DNA from: Bubalus kerabau
Lineage: Eukaryota; Chordata; Mammalia; Artiodactyla; Bovidae
DNA: 64,000 nucleotides
Reading direction: 5' to 3'
NCBI RefSeq assembly: GCF_029407905.1
Contig: NC_073628.1
Location: 87,726,501-87,790,500 of the forward strand
Part shown: positions 36,440 through 50,297 of the stretch, in pieces
How the letters are laid out: the number at the start of each line of letters is the position of its first letter
Numbering within the stretch: position 1 is the stretch's first letter
Notes under the pieces: generated by a model
Seen by the model: only the letters and a program-made list of their open reading frames with translations
The model's database searches: none
Told to the model about the DNA's origin: nothing
Translations under genes and position numbers: made by a program

Positions 36440-36930
36440 TGCCCTTGTCCTTCCCATACTCTGTGCTCTCCATGTACATATGGCCACCACAAGAGACTGC
36501 AGATTGGTGCAATGGGTGTGGCCTTGGCACAGCCCATTGGTCCAGCAGTGGGCGCCCAATCTAAATAGGCCAATCAGAATTCTCCCCCAGGATCTGGGAA
36601 CTGCAACTGACAAAAGAAGTCAGCCTTTCCCTGGGTGTCTGAAAATGAAGACATGTAAATGCAGAAGCAGTTGGCAGTCTTGTTCCACCATGTGGACTGA
36701 GGAATAGAAAATGCCAATCAGCAGAAAGAGTTCAGAGGCAAGAAAAGGAGAACAAATCCTGACAGCCTCTGAGCTCCCACTTCTAGCTGCTCCCAAGGCC
36801 TGTCCATATTCCTCTTTTAGATTTCATTGAATCCATGTAGCCTTATAATGAAATTCTTGCTTGGCTTAAACTAGCTTAAGTTGGATTTCTGTTCCTTGCA
36901 ACCAAAGAGTTTTAACTAATATAAGAATGC
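36440..36930 (+). mobile_element. LTR-type relic, family not assigned
   Basis: CCAATCAGAATTCTCCC promoter-like block and the end GTTCCTTGCAACCAAAGAG resemble an old ERVL/MaLR LTR. Confidence 0.4.
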
Positions 36931-38114
36931 AGTCCTATTTCAGTCTCACTTACATGCTAATCTTGAATTCCTTAACCATTTTACTTTGTGACTTCAGGAT
37001 GAAAAAAATAAAAGTGAAAATATTTGAGTTAGACTCTGGTACAAATTAGTCCACCATCATTCTCTTGGACTGTTTTTTTTTTTTTTTCCCCACACAACAA
37101 TCTGGTAGTGTTTTCCTCCATACTGGAATGGATTAATTACAAGATAGACACAAAGGGGAATGAGTAGGTCAATGGTCTAGCTGTCAATGACAAAAGATGG
37201 GATTTTTATGACAGTCACTAAGAATTTGATCTTTCCTAATTTGTCCATTTGTGAGTGCTGTGCATTCTCTTTTGATGATCTTCCTAACTCAAATGATCTC
37301 TGATCTGTAGACCTATCACCAGTCCCCTTGGATACTCCAAATTTGGTGAACCATGCCCACAGCAATGGTCTGTGGTGGGGTCCTTCCTATGGAAGCCAGA
37401 ATTCGCCTTTTTATTTACAAGGCCTGTCCTAAGAAGGTGGCAGGGAGCTGTCCAACCAAGACTCTGTAGAGAAGCTGAACAAGCACAAAACCTCTGCAGG
37501 ACTAACAGCAATGTTGCCCTAGCCAGGAGCCCTCAATGCTCGTTCATTGCTAGTTAAAATAACAAATGTCAACAACGAATGTGATACCATCCCCATTCAC
37601 TTTCCCAAAGGTGTGTGTAGAACTAAAGAAGCTCTTGCCTGATATCTAACTAGGCTCTCTCAGGGTTCTCCTATGAAAAAAAAATAGAAATTAATCCCAA
37701 ACCCACTGGGCTTGACCAAAGACAAGAGGCATGTGTCTGGCATGTGCGTGGGAAAACATAACCTGATATTAAAAATCCAAAGGCAGGTGGAAGTGCTTAC
37801 CAGCCTTGCCCATGCCCTCCCTTGTCTAAGTGGGTGTTCCTTAGACCACCATAAGCTTCAGAAACCTGAGTGGCAAATTAGTCACGACTCTACTCTGATT
37901 GGAAAATATTTCCTTGTTATCCGTCCAAGTTTAATCAGCATTTCAGTTAAACAGGTTAAAAATGCCCGAGGAATTCAGAGCTGGAAAGAACCTCAGAGTC
38001 ATTTGGCCCAAGAGTTTATTTTAAAGATGAAGAAAAAGAAGCCCGGAGAGATACAGTCACTTGTTTTTCAAGAGGCACAGCCAGGGAGCAGAGGGCTGGA
38101 GAGCAGCAGGGTAT
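36931..38114. other. Intergenic, nothing firmly recognised
   Basis: A poly-T run at 37072-37087 and a degraded mammalian repeat-like stretch at 37980-38095. Confidence 0.45.
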
Positions 38115-38500
38115 CACCCCCGCGGGCTCCAGGCTCTGAGAACCGAGCGCCTTCCGCACCGCGATGCTCGCGGAACGCTCTGCACGCGCCCGAGGCCTAG
38201 ATGGCCAAGAAATCAAGGGCACCGCCTCTTCTAAATTCTCCGGGGAGAAAGTTCCAAGGCGCTGGGGGCCGGTGCGGAGGATTTTCAAAGGCCTGCGGCG
38301 GAGCCCTGCTCGCAGGGACACGGGCCAGATGTCCTCACGTCCCCTCTGCAGACGCTGGGGCTGCCTGCTGCAGTCCACCCCGCGCGGGCGCACGGCAGCC
38401 TCTGCTCCCGCAAGCCCCCGGGCAGCTTCGGAACACACCTAGGGATCCCGCCCGGCGGGCGAGTGAATAGTGCATGGGCGGCAGGATGGCTGCGAAGGTC
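38115..38500. promoter_or_regulatory. Orphan GC/CpG-rich island about 10 kb downstream of ZBTB18
   Basis: Isolated block rich in CpG (many GCG, CCGCGC, CGGCGG) inside AT-rich intergenic DNA, with no coding gene attached. On the plus strand it ends with AGGATGGCTGCGAAG followed by GTCAGT, which looks like a YY1-like start region with a splice donor. It may be a lncRNA promoter or a CpG-rich enhancer; function unknown. Confidence 0.5.
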
Positions 38501-38981
38501 AGTCGTCTCCCCTGCTGGCCGCCTTCCTTTCCTGGTCGCTTCCTGTGGCGGCAGAGAAAACAATGAACCTGCGGGGCAGACAGCAGACAGACTGACGCAT
38601 CTGCACACTCGGAAGAGAGGGTCCAATGGCTAAGCAGCTCGAGTGGGGTCGTGAGAAAACCGTGGGGTTTTCACAGAGCAGGTGGAGTTCACTGCAAATG
38701 CACAGGATCTTGCCAATCACTGGAGATGGCACCTTTGTTCGGTTTTCAGAAGTGCAATTCCAGGGGCACTTTTTCCCCCCTTGTAAAAGAGATTGTAAAG
38801 ACAATATTAATTTGTTTAAGCTCAAGACGTGAAACAAACCGGATGCCATGCTTTCTCAGCTTTCTGAGTTAGGGATGACGGTGTAATTTAGCATCACCTG
38901 AAGCCAAAATTCACCTGAGTAGAATTAGGAATTGTCAGTGAATCCCCAATCACACTTCTAGAGATGAGTCTGATTCTTCTA

Positions 38982-38982
<1 letters not shown>

Positions 38983-39017
<35 letters not shown>
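38983..39017 (+). repeat. (AC)n microsatellite
   Basis: About 17 uninterrupted AC units. Confidence 0.95.
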
Positions 39018-39021
<4 letters not shown>

Positions 39022-42000
39022 TAGTTATCGGTCTCCTTGGCCCTGATCTCCTATTGAACAATAGATATGCGCCCAGGACAATGTGGGGTTTGGTGCTTCT
39101 TTTGGGAGAAGAACTTATAGTATTTCTCCATCCCTATTATTCCCCTCTCTGTGTATGGTTTGTGTGTCAGCTGCTACCTGAACAGAGGTGGCAGTTCCAT
39201 ACAGGTTGGCTTAGAGAAGAAAACTGTTCTCACTCGGGTTCTATAAATTACTCATATTCTCACTTTAATATCAAGTACGATATGTATTAGAGTGCATGGT
39301 TTTGGCTAGAATCAATTTGGAAGGCTGTCAAATAAAAAACAAAATAGGAAAATAAATCCAAAGTAAAATTTATGACATGATTTTACTCCCATTACATTCC
39401 ACTTAACAAATGCATATGTTTTACAATATCTTTAATAATAATTATTAAACATAGTAAAATACTTCCAAACTTGGCTCGTTGCATAATTGTACTTCGAGTG
39501 AAAAAAAAAAATTATCTGAAGCCTTGTCAATATGCCACTTCCTCCTCCCCCAGCTTTTAACAGAAGCAGCCTCCAGTGGAATAATCCAAGCTGTGTTCAA
39601 GAAGTTGGCAAGTAGGTCCAATTAAATGTGGTTTTACTGTATTCTGGCGTTTGCATATCTTGTTTGCCAAGAAGTAATCTTTGACAAAAAAAAAAAAAAA
39701 AAGAATCTCTACTGGCCCAGACACAGCCTGGATGGTGCAATGCATCACATAACTTTACCCCATGACTAAGATAATCTTTTTTTCTTAAATAGCTGTGGAA
39801 AACGTATCATATATCCATCATATTCCTACATGAATCACAAAACACTGTGCTTTATGGAGCCTCTTATATTTATACATGACAATCTGAAATTCATCTTAAT
39901 AGCTCTGCTTATTTTAATTATTAAACTCAAAGGGGGTTACTTTCAGCCACCTGAGCTTGATGTATTTATTCAGGTGTGCTCCAGTTGGATTATCTGAATG
40001 AGGCTCCAAAGGACCCTATTGACTATGAAATGCCGGCTGGTCCAAGCTGCAGTCATCCACACTCACAAACCCAGGGACCTGAAACTCAGGGACAGACATG
40101 CTCCTCTGAGTTTTGCCGGGCCGTTCTTTTGCTGATGTTTTATACACTCCCATGCCCTTATGGAGGTGCTGACTCTCGTAGCCCCTTCCAGCTAACCCAC
40201 ACGCTACGTGAACCATCAGCCGTATCCAAAGTCCAGATGGAAAGCTGTCAACAAAGAGACTCCTTCCGCTCTGCCTACTGCATGATTCATCCCTGGCATG
40301 AAGACAGGCCGGAGATGGCCCCACCACCTTGACTCCCATAGGTGAGCCAGCCGAAGAGCACAGGTGCCCATTCCTCAGGTCAGCAGGGAGGGATCGGGTC
40401 TGAAAATGCCTCTGAACACACAACTTGGCCTTTGTTATCGACCGTCACAAGCTCATTAAAAACACATGCAGAAATGGTTAAACAAAATCCTCTAAACCTT
40501 TTACAAAATTGCCAGTCTATTAGAAGGACTGAGCTCACAGCAAACTCTCCCTTCCAATGTGTGCAACGGAGCAGCTAATGTCCTTTGGACTCTTGTCTAT
40601 GGCACCAAGCAGAGAGAGGTTGGTGGGGGGGGCTTGTTTGTTTTTGGTTCTTGTTGTTGTTTTTTTAACTTTTTTAAAACCAAACTCTTCAATAGTGCAA
40701 CCCAAAGGACTGTTTTTACCAAACGCGTACTGTTAAAGTCATCGCCTTGTAAAAAAAAATCTACGAAAATCATAAAATCTGTGAGATCTGTGTCATTGTA
40801 TCTGGGAGAGCAAGAAGGAAAAGAGAAGCAGATGACCGTGGCACGAATGCTTTTGTGAGTGGCACTGCATCAAAGAGCGAAGTGGACTCTCTGAATGGGG
40901 GTTTTGAAGCCTATTACGTGGAAAAGTTGGATCGTAAGCTTGATCTGGGCAATATTTACTCAAAGTTTCCTTAATAGGCACAGAGCATTGCATTCCAGCG
41001 AGTCGCGGACTTTCACCAGGTGCATCTTCCTCCTAACGGAAGTAGTCGCAAGGAGGCAGTTTGGCCACAGATTTGCAGTGTACCACGATGTGGCTCTAGC
41101 AACACATAAAATAGCACATCAGGGATGTGAGGCCTGAGATTGAGACACTCTGAGCTCTGATCTGGCATCTGCCACCTTCTCCTGGTGAGATCAGTAAGTC
41201 ATTTAACTCTCTGGGGAAATCATTTTAATATGTGTGCCTCCCTGGGGACTTGCACTTGTTCCTTATCATTATATATATTAATCATGCTGGGTTTTTTTTT
41301 TTTTAACTTTATGATGCAAGATGAAATGTAAGCTGAAGCTTTCAGTCTTGGTCTCTCCAGCCTTAAGAGAAAAATACATCTTCAGCTTAGGGTTTTGGAT
41401 TAATCAGATAGAGAGTTGAAAGGGCTTGGGACATTGGTCCAAAGGAACCGAAAGTACGATGTAAGTTCTGTGAAGGTTAGGGCATACTTACCTACCTGAG
41501 GCTGTAGGATCTTTTTCATTCCTATGGTGCTTGGACTTTCACATATCATGTAGAACTTGCTTTTCTCAGGGCCTGCTTAAAACCAGAATAAAGTTGAGAC
41601 TGTTAGTGCCCAATGAACTTAAATCATAAAAATTCACATTAAAAAAACCCACATTGATAAGAAGGCTTTATGATAAGGAAACTTCACTTTGGCATAAAAA
41701 ATAATAATCATTATAATACTGAAGTCACTGCAAATGTATATAGCATCTTTTTTTTTTTTTCTGAGAGCTTAATACTTTTGCAAATTCATTTGCACACTAT
41801 TCTAAGGAAGGAGACGATAAGGGTATTATTTTTCTGGTCTTTCTTACAAGTGGAGAAATCAGGGTGGGGCTGATAGAACTTCACTAACTTTCTCTTAAGC
41901 CTTCTTTCCCTAAAGCAGATGATACTGAGAGACAGGGGTGAAAAACATTCCAAGTAACCAAGGCCAGTTTTCAGATAAGTGGAAAATTATTCAGTTTTCC

Positions 42001-45000
42001 CCTTTCAGCAGCAAACAAGTTTTGAGGTTCCTGTCTGGCTGCCACCCTCTGTCATGCATCCATGTTTCTTCTCTTCCTCTTGCACATCCAGCAACAGTTC
42101 TGCCAGCCCTGCACTTACTAGCCTGCAAGTAGCAGTGCCTCGTCGTGGTTGAACTAGTAACATGTTTGGAAACCTAAGCAACCCCTTTCATGACTGGGAG
42201 TAGAGAAGGGGGGTGTGTCAGTGGGAAGAATCCTGCCAGGGTCTCAGTTCTTGGGGAGCCCAAGGTAGAGGCACCAAAATATGTCCTCCGCACTCTCAGG
42301 AGAGAGTGCTCTACTGTGATAATTTTTTTAATAGTTGATAGGATCAAAGTCAGGAAGAGAAATAGCATAATTCCAATCTTAGGTTCAACTTGTAAATATA
42401 TATAGCAGACAATGGTAAGTGCAATCATGGTAAATATCTATTAACATATTGCAAACTTTACCATTTGGGCATAACCAGAATGTTGAGTTCAGATTCAGAC
42501 TTGATCAAAGATGTGCCCCGAACAAGGAATTCAGCCACCATGTACCTCTAAAGAGGAAAAAAAAAAAAAAAGACAAACCTCATGTCTAAAATGATAGATA
42601 ACTAAAGGTTTGGGGAATGTATGAAATGTTTGCAAAGTAGTCTGGACCCTCTTCCCTTCTCTTATGGCCTCACCCGGTACCTGCTCTTCCACTTTTAGGA
42701 TAAACAAACTGGAAATCACTTTTGCCCTGTCCAGCTCTAAGTGTCTGTGATTTTTAGGAAGGACATGTGATACAGCAATTTGTAAGGGGAGAATATCAGA
42801 CACACAACACAGGTCTTCAAATAATGGGGAATAATTGGGCCATTCTGGCCATTAGATTTTTGCAATTTGAATAACCAAATTAACTCATTATTTTAAAAGC
42901 AACCAGTCCAGAATGCAAATTTTAAAATTTAGGATACAGATGTAAGCTGGGAAATGTTTTTGTTTATACGACTTAAGAGTTATGTTATTTTAGGAGAGAG
43001 AAAAAATTATACATGTATCATTAAATAAGAATAACAATATGAGGATTGATTGCCTCATACTTCGAGGGCGTTGTTTGACTGACTTTTAAACAGAAACACT
43101 TCAATCATTTAAAATTCTTCCATGCTGGTCAAGCCTACAAACCGCCTGTATTTTGACTAAAGTATTATTTTTACTGCAAGATAAGCACCTTTACAAAGCA
43201 AATTGAATAGATGACAAACCCACCCTCCCTCCCCCTTTTGCACATAAGTGATTCTAGTACTGCTTTGAGGCATCCCTCAAGTCAAATAACATAAATAGAA
43301 TGTGAGAAATTACGTTTTCTAGACTTCACACTTAGTATGAAAAACAAAACTTCATTGTGCCTCAACATATCCTCTCATTTTTTTCTCATAACCTAAGGAT
43401 TTCATAGAGTTCACTGTGGTTTATTATACTGAGCAACTGAAAATGCCTCAGCTCCTTGGTCCACAGGCTCTGACCTTGGATATATGTCTGTGGGTTGCTG
43501 GTGCAGAGTGGTAAATAGGGCCAACCTTAAATGTAGTTTTCATTCAAATGTACTTCAATTTTTTCAAAATGGTAGAAATTCACACATAAAAACAACTTGG
43601 TTGAAAAAAGTCCATGGCAATGGTGTCCAAAATTACTCAATGCATAAAATTTGCCCTCTTATAATTAATAAAGGACACTGAGAAAAACAGAGCCGACTAT
43701 AAAATATGAATTTTAGTTTGTATCTCAACAAAAATAAAAACCTAAAGGGTAGTCCATCTGCCAGCCTTTAGTTTCTTTTTCATTTATTCAATTGCAAGAT
43801 CTTGGGGATACTAAAGAGACCTTAAATTTTACAATAAAGGCATGTGTATAATGTCTATCTTTGAATATAAACCTATACCATTTCTCCCTCCTGTCATACT
43901 TAAGAGACCCTCTTTCTCAAAGGCAGTTAGTTACAGAAATAACCTTATAAATTATTTTCTTGCAATACGGTTTTATGCTCAAATTTCTTCTATTCAATGA
44001 GGATTTTAAGTACACAGAGAAACAGCTATAAATGAGAAGAAATGGATTTTTTCCCCTAAAAATGAATAGATGGCATAAACTTCTGTGGCTATGGTTCACA
44101 AACAATAAATGTTTTCTTAAATGTTTTTAATTGTCTATTGTTGTATCCTTGTGCTTTTCTAAAACTTATCCAAATAGATACTCTAGGAAGCCTTGTTGCC
44201 TGCCTAGTAAAAATACAATAGGCATTTCAGTATTACCAAAGAGCTCGTTTGCACGACACAGTTCCAAATAAATGATCCACAAAAAAAGGTACATATGTAC
44301 ATACATATAATATGCATATAATTTTTCTGTTTTTAAGAGATTTAGATTAAAAGCTTAAATGCTCCTACTTTGATCACAGATTTCAGAGCAATAGACATAT
44401 ATAACTAAGTGTCAGGGTGTTTTGTAATCCCCTCAAAGGTGAAGTGTACACTGAACCAAGGTATGATTTTTTTTTTTAATGAGGTGAATATGTCCTTATT
44501 TATAGTTTCGAGTAATCTATATTTTGAGTTTTATTCTTTTAAGCTCTGTCATATCAGAAAGTTAGCTCTGATTTGTCACAGCACACATAAATAAGGTTAT
44601 GCTATTCTTTCAAATTCAGTATCATTGTACTTACATGATGTGTATTCAAGCAACAAGAGTTAATATAGCCTAAAAAGTTTACAAATATTCAAATACATTT
44701 TTCATGTACCACTTCATATTAACTACAAATATACTTTTTACAAATGTGAATATTTAGGCCAATATATCTTTTTAAAAATTCCTATATAGTCATGATAAGC
44801 ATGCATGTTGACATTGAGTAAAAGCTACTTGATTTAATGATTAACTACAGAGATTATAATAAACTGTAAATAAATCGCTTCCGTGAATGGACTCTCTATC
44901 TGTGTCACACGGCCTCTCAAAGCCACTCTAAATATTCTCACTGAAACTGTTACTGACTAATGTGCTACATTTTAAAGCCAAATTGGGTTTTTGCTCCGCT

Positions 45001-48000
45001 CATGCCAAAGGAACTAGAGAGAATTGCCTCCTATAGCAAAATGCGAGCTCAACTGCAAACCCATTTCTGAAGACAATTAGAAAGGGTGGGGGGCAGGGAC
45101 AAGAACCTGAAATTCAAGAAAATTTTAGTTTTGACAGAATCATTTTGCAAACTACCCTTCACATAAACCCAGGAGTCGTGATTAGCAGTTAGTAAATGTT
45201 CGAATAGAACCAGGAAAGTCAACTAGGTAGTTTATTTCTCTAAAAAAAAAAATCAGATTTCTTTCAAGTGCTTGAATATTTAGGATTCTATGAGCCTGAA
45301 TTATATAGACAATTAAATCAACAAATTATTTAGTGTAAGCAGACACTTTTAATTGGGCTTAAAAGAGCAACTTTTCAAGTTTCATTTCTATGACCTCACC
45401 GTTCCTTGTTACAATGTTTTATATATGGAGTTCAGTTTCTTTCACAAGGAATTACAAACACTAAGATTTTTAACCAATCAGTTTGCAAGATGTTAAAAGT
45501 TTCACTTCTAAAATGTCTCTGTAAATAAACTAATATTTCTAAAAACCTCCAGTGTCATCAGTATGATCTGATTGCTTTAGCCCTCTTTTTATATTAAAAA
45601 AAATCTAAGGAGTTGGGAAGGCTAGAAATATACTATGTTTCTGTCTACGTAACTACATTGACAAAGTCAAAAGATAAGTGGTTCTACATTTTGGACCAAA
45701 GGATCACCTACAAAGATATTTTGCCATGTTTCGGCAGGTCAGAGTGGGACATTTTTAATATAAGGGACAAAATCCTATCAGTGTAATAAATTTGGACTAT
45801 TAGCCAGAATGAAACTCCTAAAACTTATTTGCTTTTAAAAAATAATTGCTTTCTTTTTAAAATAAAAATGGTATTATTTCTAGTGTTTTCATGTCAAATT
45901 AAAGAAAAGGATCGAGTTTTCCAGTCCAGGATTTCAAAATTCACACTTCCTCGATCACTGTACCTTATTAATAAGTTTCAAACATTGAAATAATTACAAT
46001 GAAAATTTAGATCAACATGAACAAATTAAAACTAAAATTTGAGTTTCCTATCCAGATGTATGTGAGTTTCCCTCATATTAGAAATGAAAGAATGTTTTAA
46101 GCTTTTATAAGACTAAAATGTAGTCATACAATAAATTTTGAGATGGTAAGATTCTTTTAAAAAATTCTTATCTGGTACAATAGGACTTTTAAAGTCAAGT
46201 TTTTATGTTTTGTGTTCTATTGATCAAACTTGGGAGATTTAAGATTCTTTAAGTTGTGTTACTTCTTAGGTTAAGAAAACCAATAGTTTTCTTTGATAAC
46301 AGTTCAAAATTTTTGTTTTACCTGGAAAAAAATGAGTATTTCAGCCATTTTAATGTGAGCTATTATACAATTTTAATAAAATGTTCACCTTTTCCTAATC
46401 TCCCAATAACTTGTTTGTAGATCATGTCTATTGAAAAAAAAAAAAAAAAAAAACACCTCTACTTGAGTCACCTATTAATCTGATAGCATAATTAACTAGA
46501 AAGGAAATCCAAAACCAGTATCCTTAATATTGGATAGCTCTTGGATATTCCCTAGGGTACACCTTACACACAAAGCTGGGCCCACACTAATCTAGGGCAT
46601 AATTATCTGAAAGAAACAGATGTTTTCAAAAGTAAATGAAACCCCATATTTAAAGTATACTTATATATCATCCCAATGTCAAAGGTGAGATCAATTTGAA
46701 TGGTTTCCAACGTGATTACATGACAAATTAATTTCCATTTTTAAAAATGTAGTGAATGAACAACTGATTCCTTCACTTATCAAACGTGGTGATTTGTGTA
46801 ATTTGTTCCAGTTTTGCAAGAAGTGTTTTAAGGAGTTATTTCTTCCAAATTTCATGTCAAAACACTCTTTTTGTAAGTGCATCCAGCTAAGTTTAAAATA
46901 ATGCTCATTTAAAATTAGATGCTAGTCTGTGGAACTAAATTGTAACTCTCAACATCTTCTAAAAGCTTCGAGACACTCTGACCAGATAGCACAGGCACTG
47001 AAGACACAAGTCCTACTCACCCTCCCACCCTGTAACTAACTGCCCAAGAAATTATTTTGTGGAACTCAAATGTACATTCTCCTTTCATGTCAAACAATGT
47101 TTGGTTGGTTAAAACCAAGTGAGTTTCATGTAACTGAAATCCTGTGTCAACCAAAAAAAAAGGGAAAGGTAAGATCCCAAGTAGTAAATTACTGATGGTG
47201 CTTTATAATCTTTTGGGATTCCCATCCAAAGGCAACAGGGAACTTAAATATGGTACACTTTCAAGCTCCAGACCTTATATATCATTTCTATTGAAATTAA
47301 GAATATTAACCTTACTATAGGTCATTTAATATAAATGTATTTGAGAATAATGTAAAACTGTATTTTCATAGGTACCTTTAAGGATAGTGGAATGGACAAT
47401 TATAAATTATGTAAATCCTGGAAGAGTATGGACAATTATAGATTCCAGAATTTGCAAAAACTCTCAGGTTGGTGCCAGCCTTGCTCACACTTAAAGACAA
47501 CTGGACCCTCAGCATGTATGAGTTAGTGTTCTGCCAATTCTGTAGGTCAGCCAGCAAATGTTTCTCACCCTGACAAGACCCATCAGGCAAACATGAAGTT
47601 GGGACGATCACAAAAATTAGGGAACAGTTTTTTAAATGGTTGCCATGTACTTAATCACATTTTAAAGTTAAAACTTAGGAATTAAAACCTGAGAACTTTT
47701 GACTTCTCCCAGCAACAAAGAGGATGTATACAGCTATTCTTGAACAATCAAATGCCTGCTAATTCAATTGCCTAAAATTCCAGTCATTAGCCAAGCAGTT
47801 TTCCAAATTAAGACATCCGGTCTCCTACAATTTTCCACTTAAGCCAGAACACAGAAAAATAGATTTGACCAATCAACTTAAGATTACCCATGAAAATGTG
47901 GCTTATGGCATATGGATTGGTAGTTGCACAGTGTATCATGAAAATCTATGCTGCCATCTTCACAGTTCCTGATTCAGGTTGTAGAGAATGGGTCACATTT

Positions 48001-48189
48001 TTTTAAATGTGCATTTAGTATTTTCTTAAATGACTAGATGCAAAATGTTTGAACACTTCTGAGTGATTTAAAGTAATCTAATAATTCATAAACTCTGAAT
48101 AGAATATTAAAAATAAAGATGCCATGTATGATACATATTTAGGATCTATATAGTACATAATCACAATTTTGAAAACACACAAAAATTCT
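39018..48189. other. Retroposon-poor AT-rich intergenic domain downstream of ZBTB18
   Basis: Nine kilobases of mostly unique AT-rich DNA with poly-A/T runs (39689-39707, 46433-46453) and one MIR-like piece at 41135-41240. No exon or RNA gene could be supported. Its lack of ruminant SINEs suggests conserved regulatory content. Confidence 0.5.
41135..41240 (+). mobile_element. MIR SINE relic
   Basis: GAGATCAGTAAGTCATTTAAC and CTCTGGGGAAATC. Confidence 0.4.
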
Positions 48190-48201
48190 CAGTTCATATA
48201 A

Positions 48202-48207
48202 TTTATT
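48202..48207 (-). terminator. ZBTB18 distal polyadenylation signal AATAAA
   Basis: AATAAA on the minus strand (TTTATT on plus), followed within 35 nt by a T/GT-rich stretch (TTTTTGTGTGTTTTC) at 48185-48171. This is the usual hexamer plus downstream element. Cleavage is expected at about 48195-48180. Confidence 0.75.
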
Positions 48208-48975
48208 GCAGTTAGCACACAGTTTAAAAATTCACCAACACACCAATAGTACAAAACTAAACAGCATTATAAGTTATTCCCCCCTCAGGAAAATAAAACA
48301 TACTATGATTGTCAAAGCTAGATGTCAGTCTAAGTTTTAGAACAAAGGAAGAATGTGAAACTAATAAAAGGAAAAAGCAATCACTCACAATGACCACAAA
48401 AAGAAAATCCAAAAGAAAGTCCGTTTTCTCACAGACATTGATTGTCTTCTCTAAATTAATAAAAATTATCTTAACATAAACTGTACTTTAAAAAAACTAG
48501 AAACTCTTCAAGTAACTAAAGATAATGCTCCAAGGCCATTTTCACAGCTTTTTTTGTTTGTTTGTTTGCTTTAAATGCCATTACAGCCAAATTAACACAC
48601 ATTTGACCAAATATTTCCAAAACAGTCCAGCAACACACAATGGAGTTTTCCATTCAGTATCTTAAGCACAAAAATAGGCTATGTTTACAGTAGTTAAGGC
48701 GATCAAATTTTAAACAAAAGCAATTTAAAAAAAAAAAAAAAGGGAAAAACAGCAAACGTTTTCCATGCTACTCCCATAGACCTTATTTGTAAGTGCAAGA
48801 CAGGAAAACAAACACTGTGCAAAATGCTTTTGCCCTGTGTGCTGGTCATTAAAACCACACGTTGGGCTGCAGCCTCTGCTGCCGCGATACACATAGTCTA
48901 CTAACCCCCTTCCCCGTGTCAATCAAGGCAGTCCAGTCCATTCAGCCTGGGGCTTTTTCAGTCCATAGAATCTTT

Positions 48976-49078
48976 TCATGAGTTGGGGGTGTGGGGGGGA
49001 CGGGGGTAAAGGATGGAGGGAGGAAGGGAGGGGAAAGGAAGGAGAGAAAAAGAAAAGGGGAAGGAAAAAAAAAGAGAA
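48976..49078 (+). repeat. Polypurine G/A tract in the ZBTB18 3' UTR
   Basis: About 100 bases almost entirely G and A on the plus strand (G-runs, then GGAGG/GGAAGG blocks, then A-rich). In the ZBTB18 mRNA it reads as a C/U-rich tract, a potential binding site for PTB or PCBP-type proteins. Confidence 0.7.
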
Positions 49079-50255
49079 TGACCTATTGTCAATTTGTGCA
49101 GTAGTTACTCTAAGAACGCTCAACTGGGTAAATGTGTACATCTAAACTTTGAGCTGGCCTGGGTTTTGTGCAATTAGAAGTTTTGTTATAAATGCACACT
49201 GCACATGCAGATCTTTAAGCCATTTGTAAACATTTATATTTTCCTTGTTATGTAGCGAAGTTATCAATTTGCAGCTTAAGTTTTTATTCAGCTTAACAGT
49301 TTCAACTTAAAGACAGTGGGAAAGTCAATTTAAATTATATAAAATAAAAATAAAAACAGTGCATTAACGTTCTTCATAACACCAGGTTTTTTTTTTTTTT
49401 CCAAATGGTGCTATTTCTCTAAGGAAATTAAATAATTTTAAACTCACTCGTTAAAGTTATACAATGCAAACAAAGACAAAAAATATATTGAAACTCATGC
49501 ATTTCTGTAGCGTTAATATTTACTTTTCAAGACTCAACTAAGAGCATCAACACAACCTGTCAAGTCCTTTGACACCCCCCCAGCCCATGTAATCAATTAC
49601 AGTATACAATAACAGTAATTCACATTTTTCAACACACAGTTCAACACTGCTGAAGCTGCAATATCCTTTTTCATCCCAAGCAAACCTTCACAAAGACAGC
49701 GTCCCAGTGATCCCAGTGTACTTTCAGAATTTCTCTCAATGGGAACCGTCAGAAAACCAGAAGTTGCCACAGAAAGTTTTAAGTCAACTGCTTGTTTAAA
49801 AATAGATAATCCAGCATTTCAGAAATTTTCCATTTGGGTCTAAAAGCATTCAGGTTTCCAACAGCCAGAAAAGATTCATGCAATTTGAGACATATAAAGA
49901 GGCTAATAAAACTGGAGGGAATTTCTACTTTAAAAAAAAGAAAAAGTGGGAAAAAGGAGAGAGCTCAAAAGACACCGCAGTGCTGACAAAACAGACCCTA
50001 TGAAAGCATTTTGTGATAGGACGATTTGTTTCAAAGGTTCTTATTGGCTTACTTCCCCTACCCCCTCGAAAGAAAGGAAGAAAAAAACACCTCTCTATTC
50101 TCCGACTTGCTCTAAAGTTTCTTTAATCAGGATGCTAAATTAGTGAGATTCTCATGCTATTCTAAAGTGCAAAAACAAGTTAATATCCCAACCTTTCAGT
50201 TCCAGGAAACGAGACTGCTTTTAGACCGTACCACAACTATATAGAGATCTATTTA

Positions 50256-50294
50256 TATATAGGTATATATATATTATTTATATATATATATATA
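50256..50294 (-). repeat. (TA)n tract immediately after the ZBTB18 stop codon
   Basis: Interrupted TA/UA dinucleotide repeat starting three bases after the TAA stop. In the mRNA it is a UA-rich element that can bind AU-element proteins and is likely to vary in length between individuals. Confidence 0.8.
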
Positions 50295-50297
50295 AAA

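Larger units (their letters stand above)
48190..50297 (-). other. ZBTB18: ZBTB18 3' untranslated region
   Basis: About 2.1 kb from the stop codon to the predicted cleavage zone near 48190. It begins with a long UA-rich run directly after the stop, contains AU-rich stretches, a polypyrimidine tract (polypurine on the plus strand, 48976-49078), and a possible proximal AATAAA at 49288-49283 that lacks an obvious GU-rich downstream element. No retroposon lies in it. The length is inferred from the polyadenylation signal only. Confidence 0.75.

Noticed and set aside
37712..38200. 162-codon plus-strand frame running into the orphan CpG island
   Set aside because: Crosses a repeat-like stretch and the composition boundary with no domain; likely chance.
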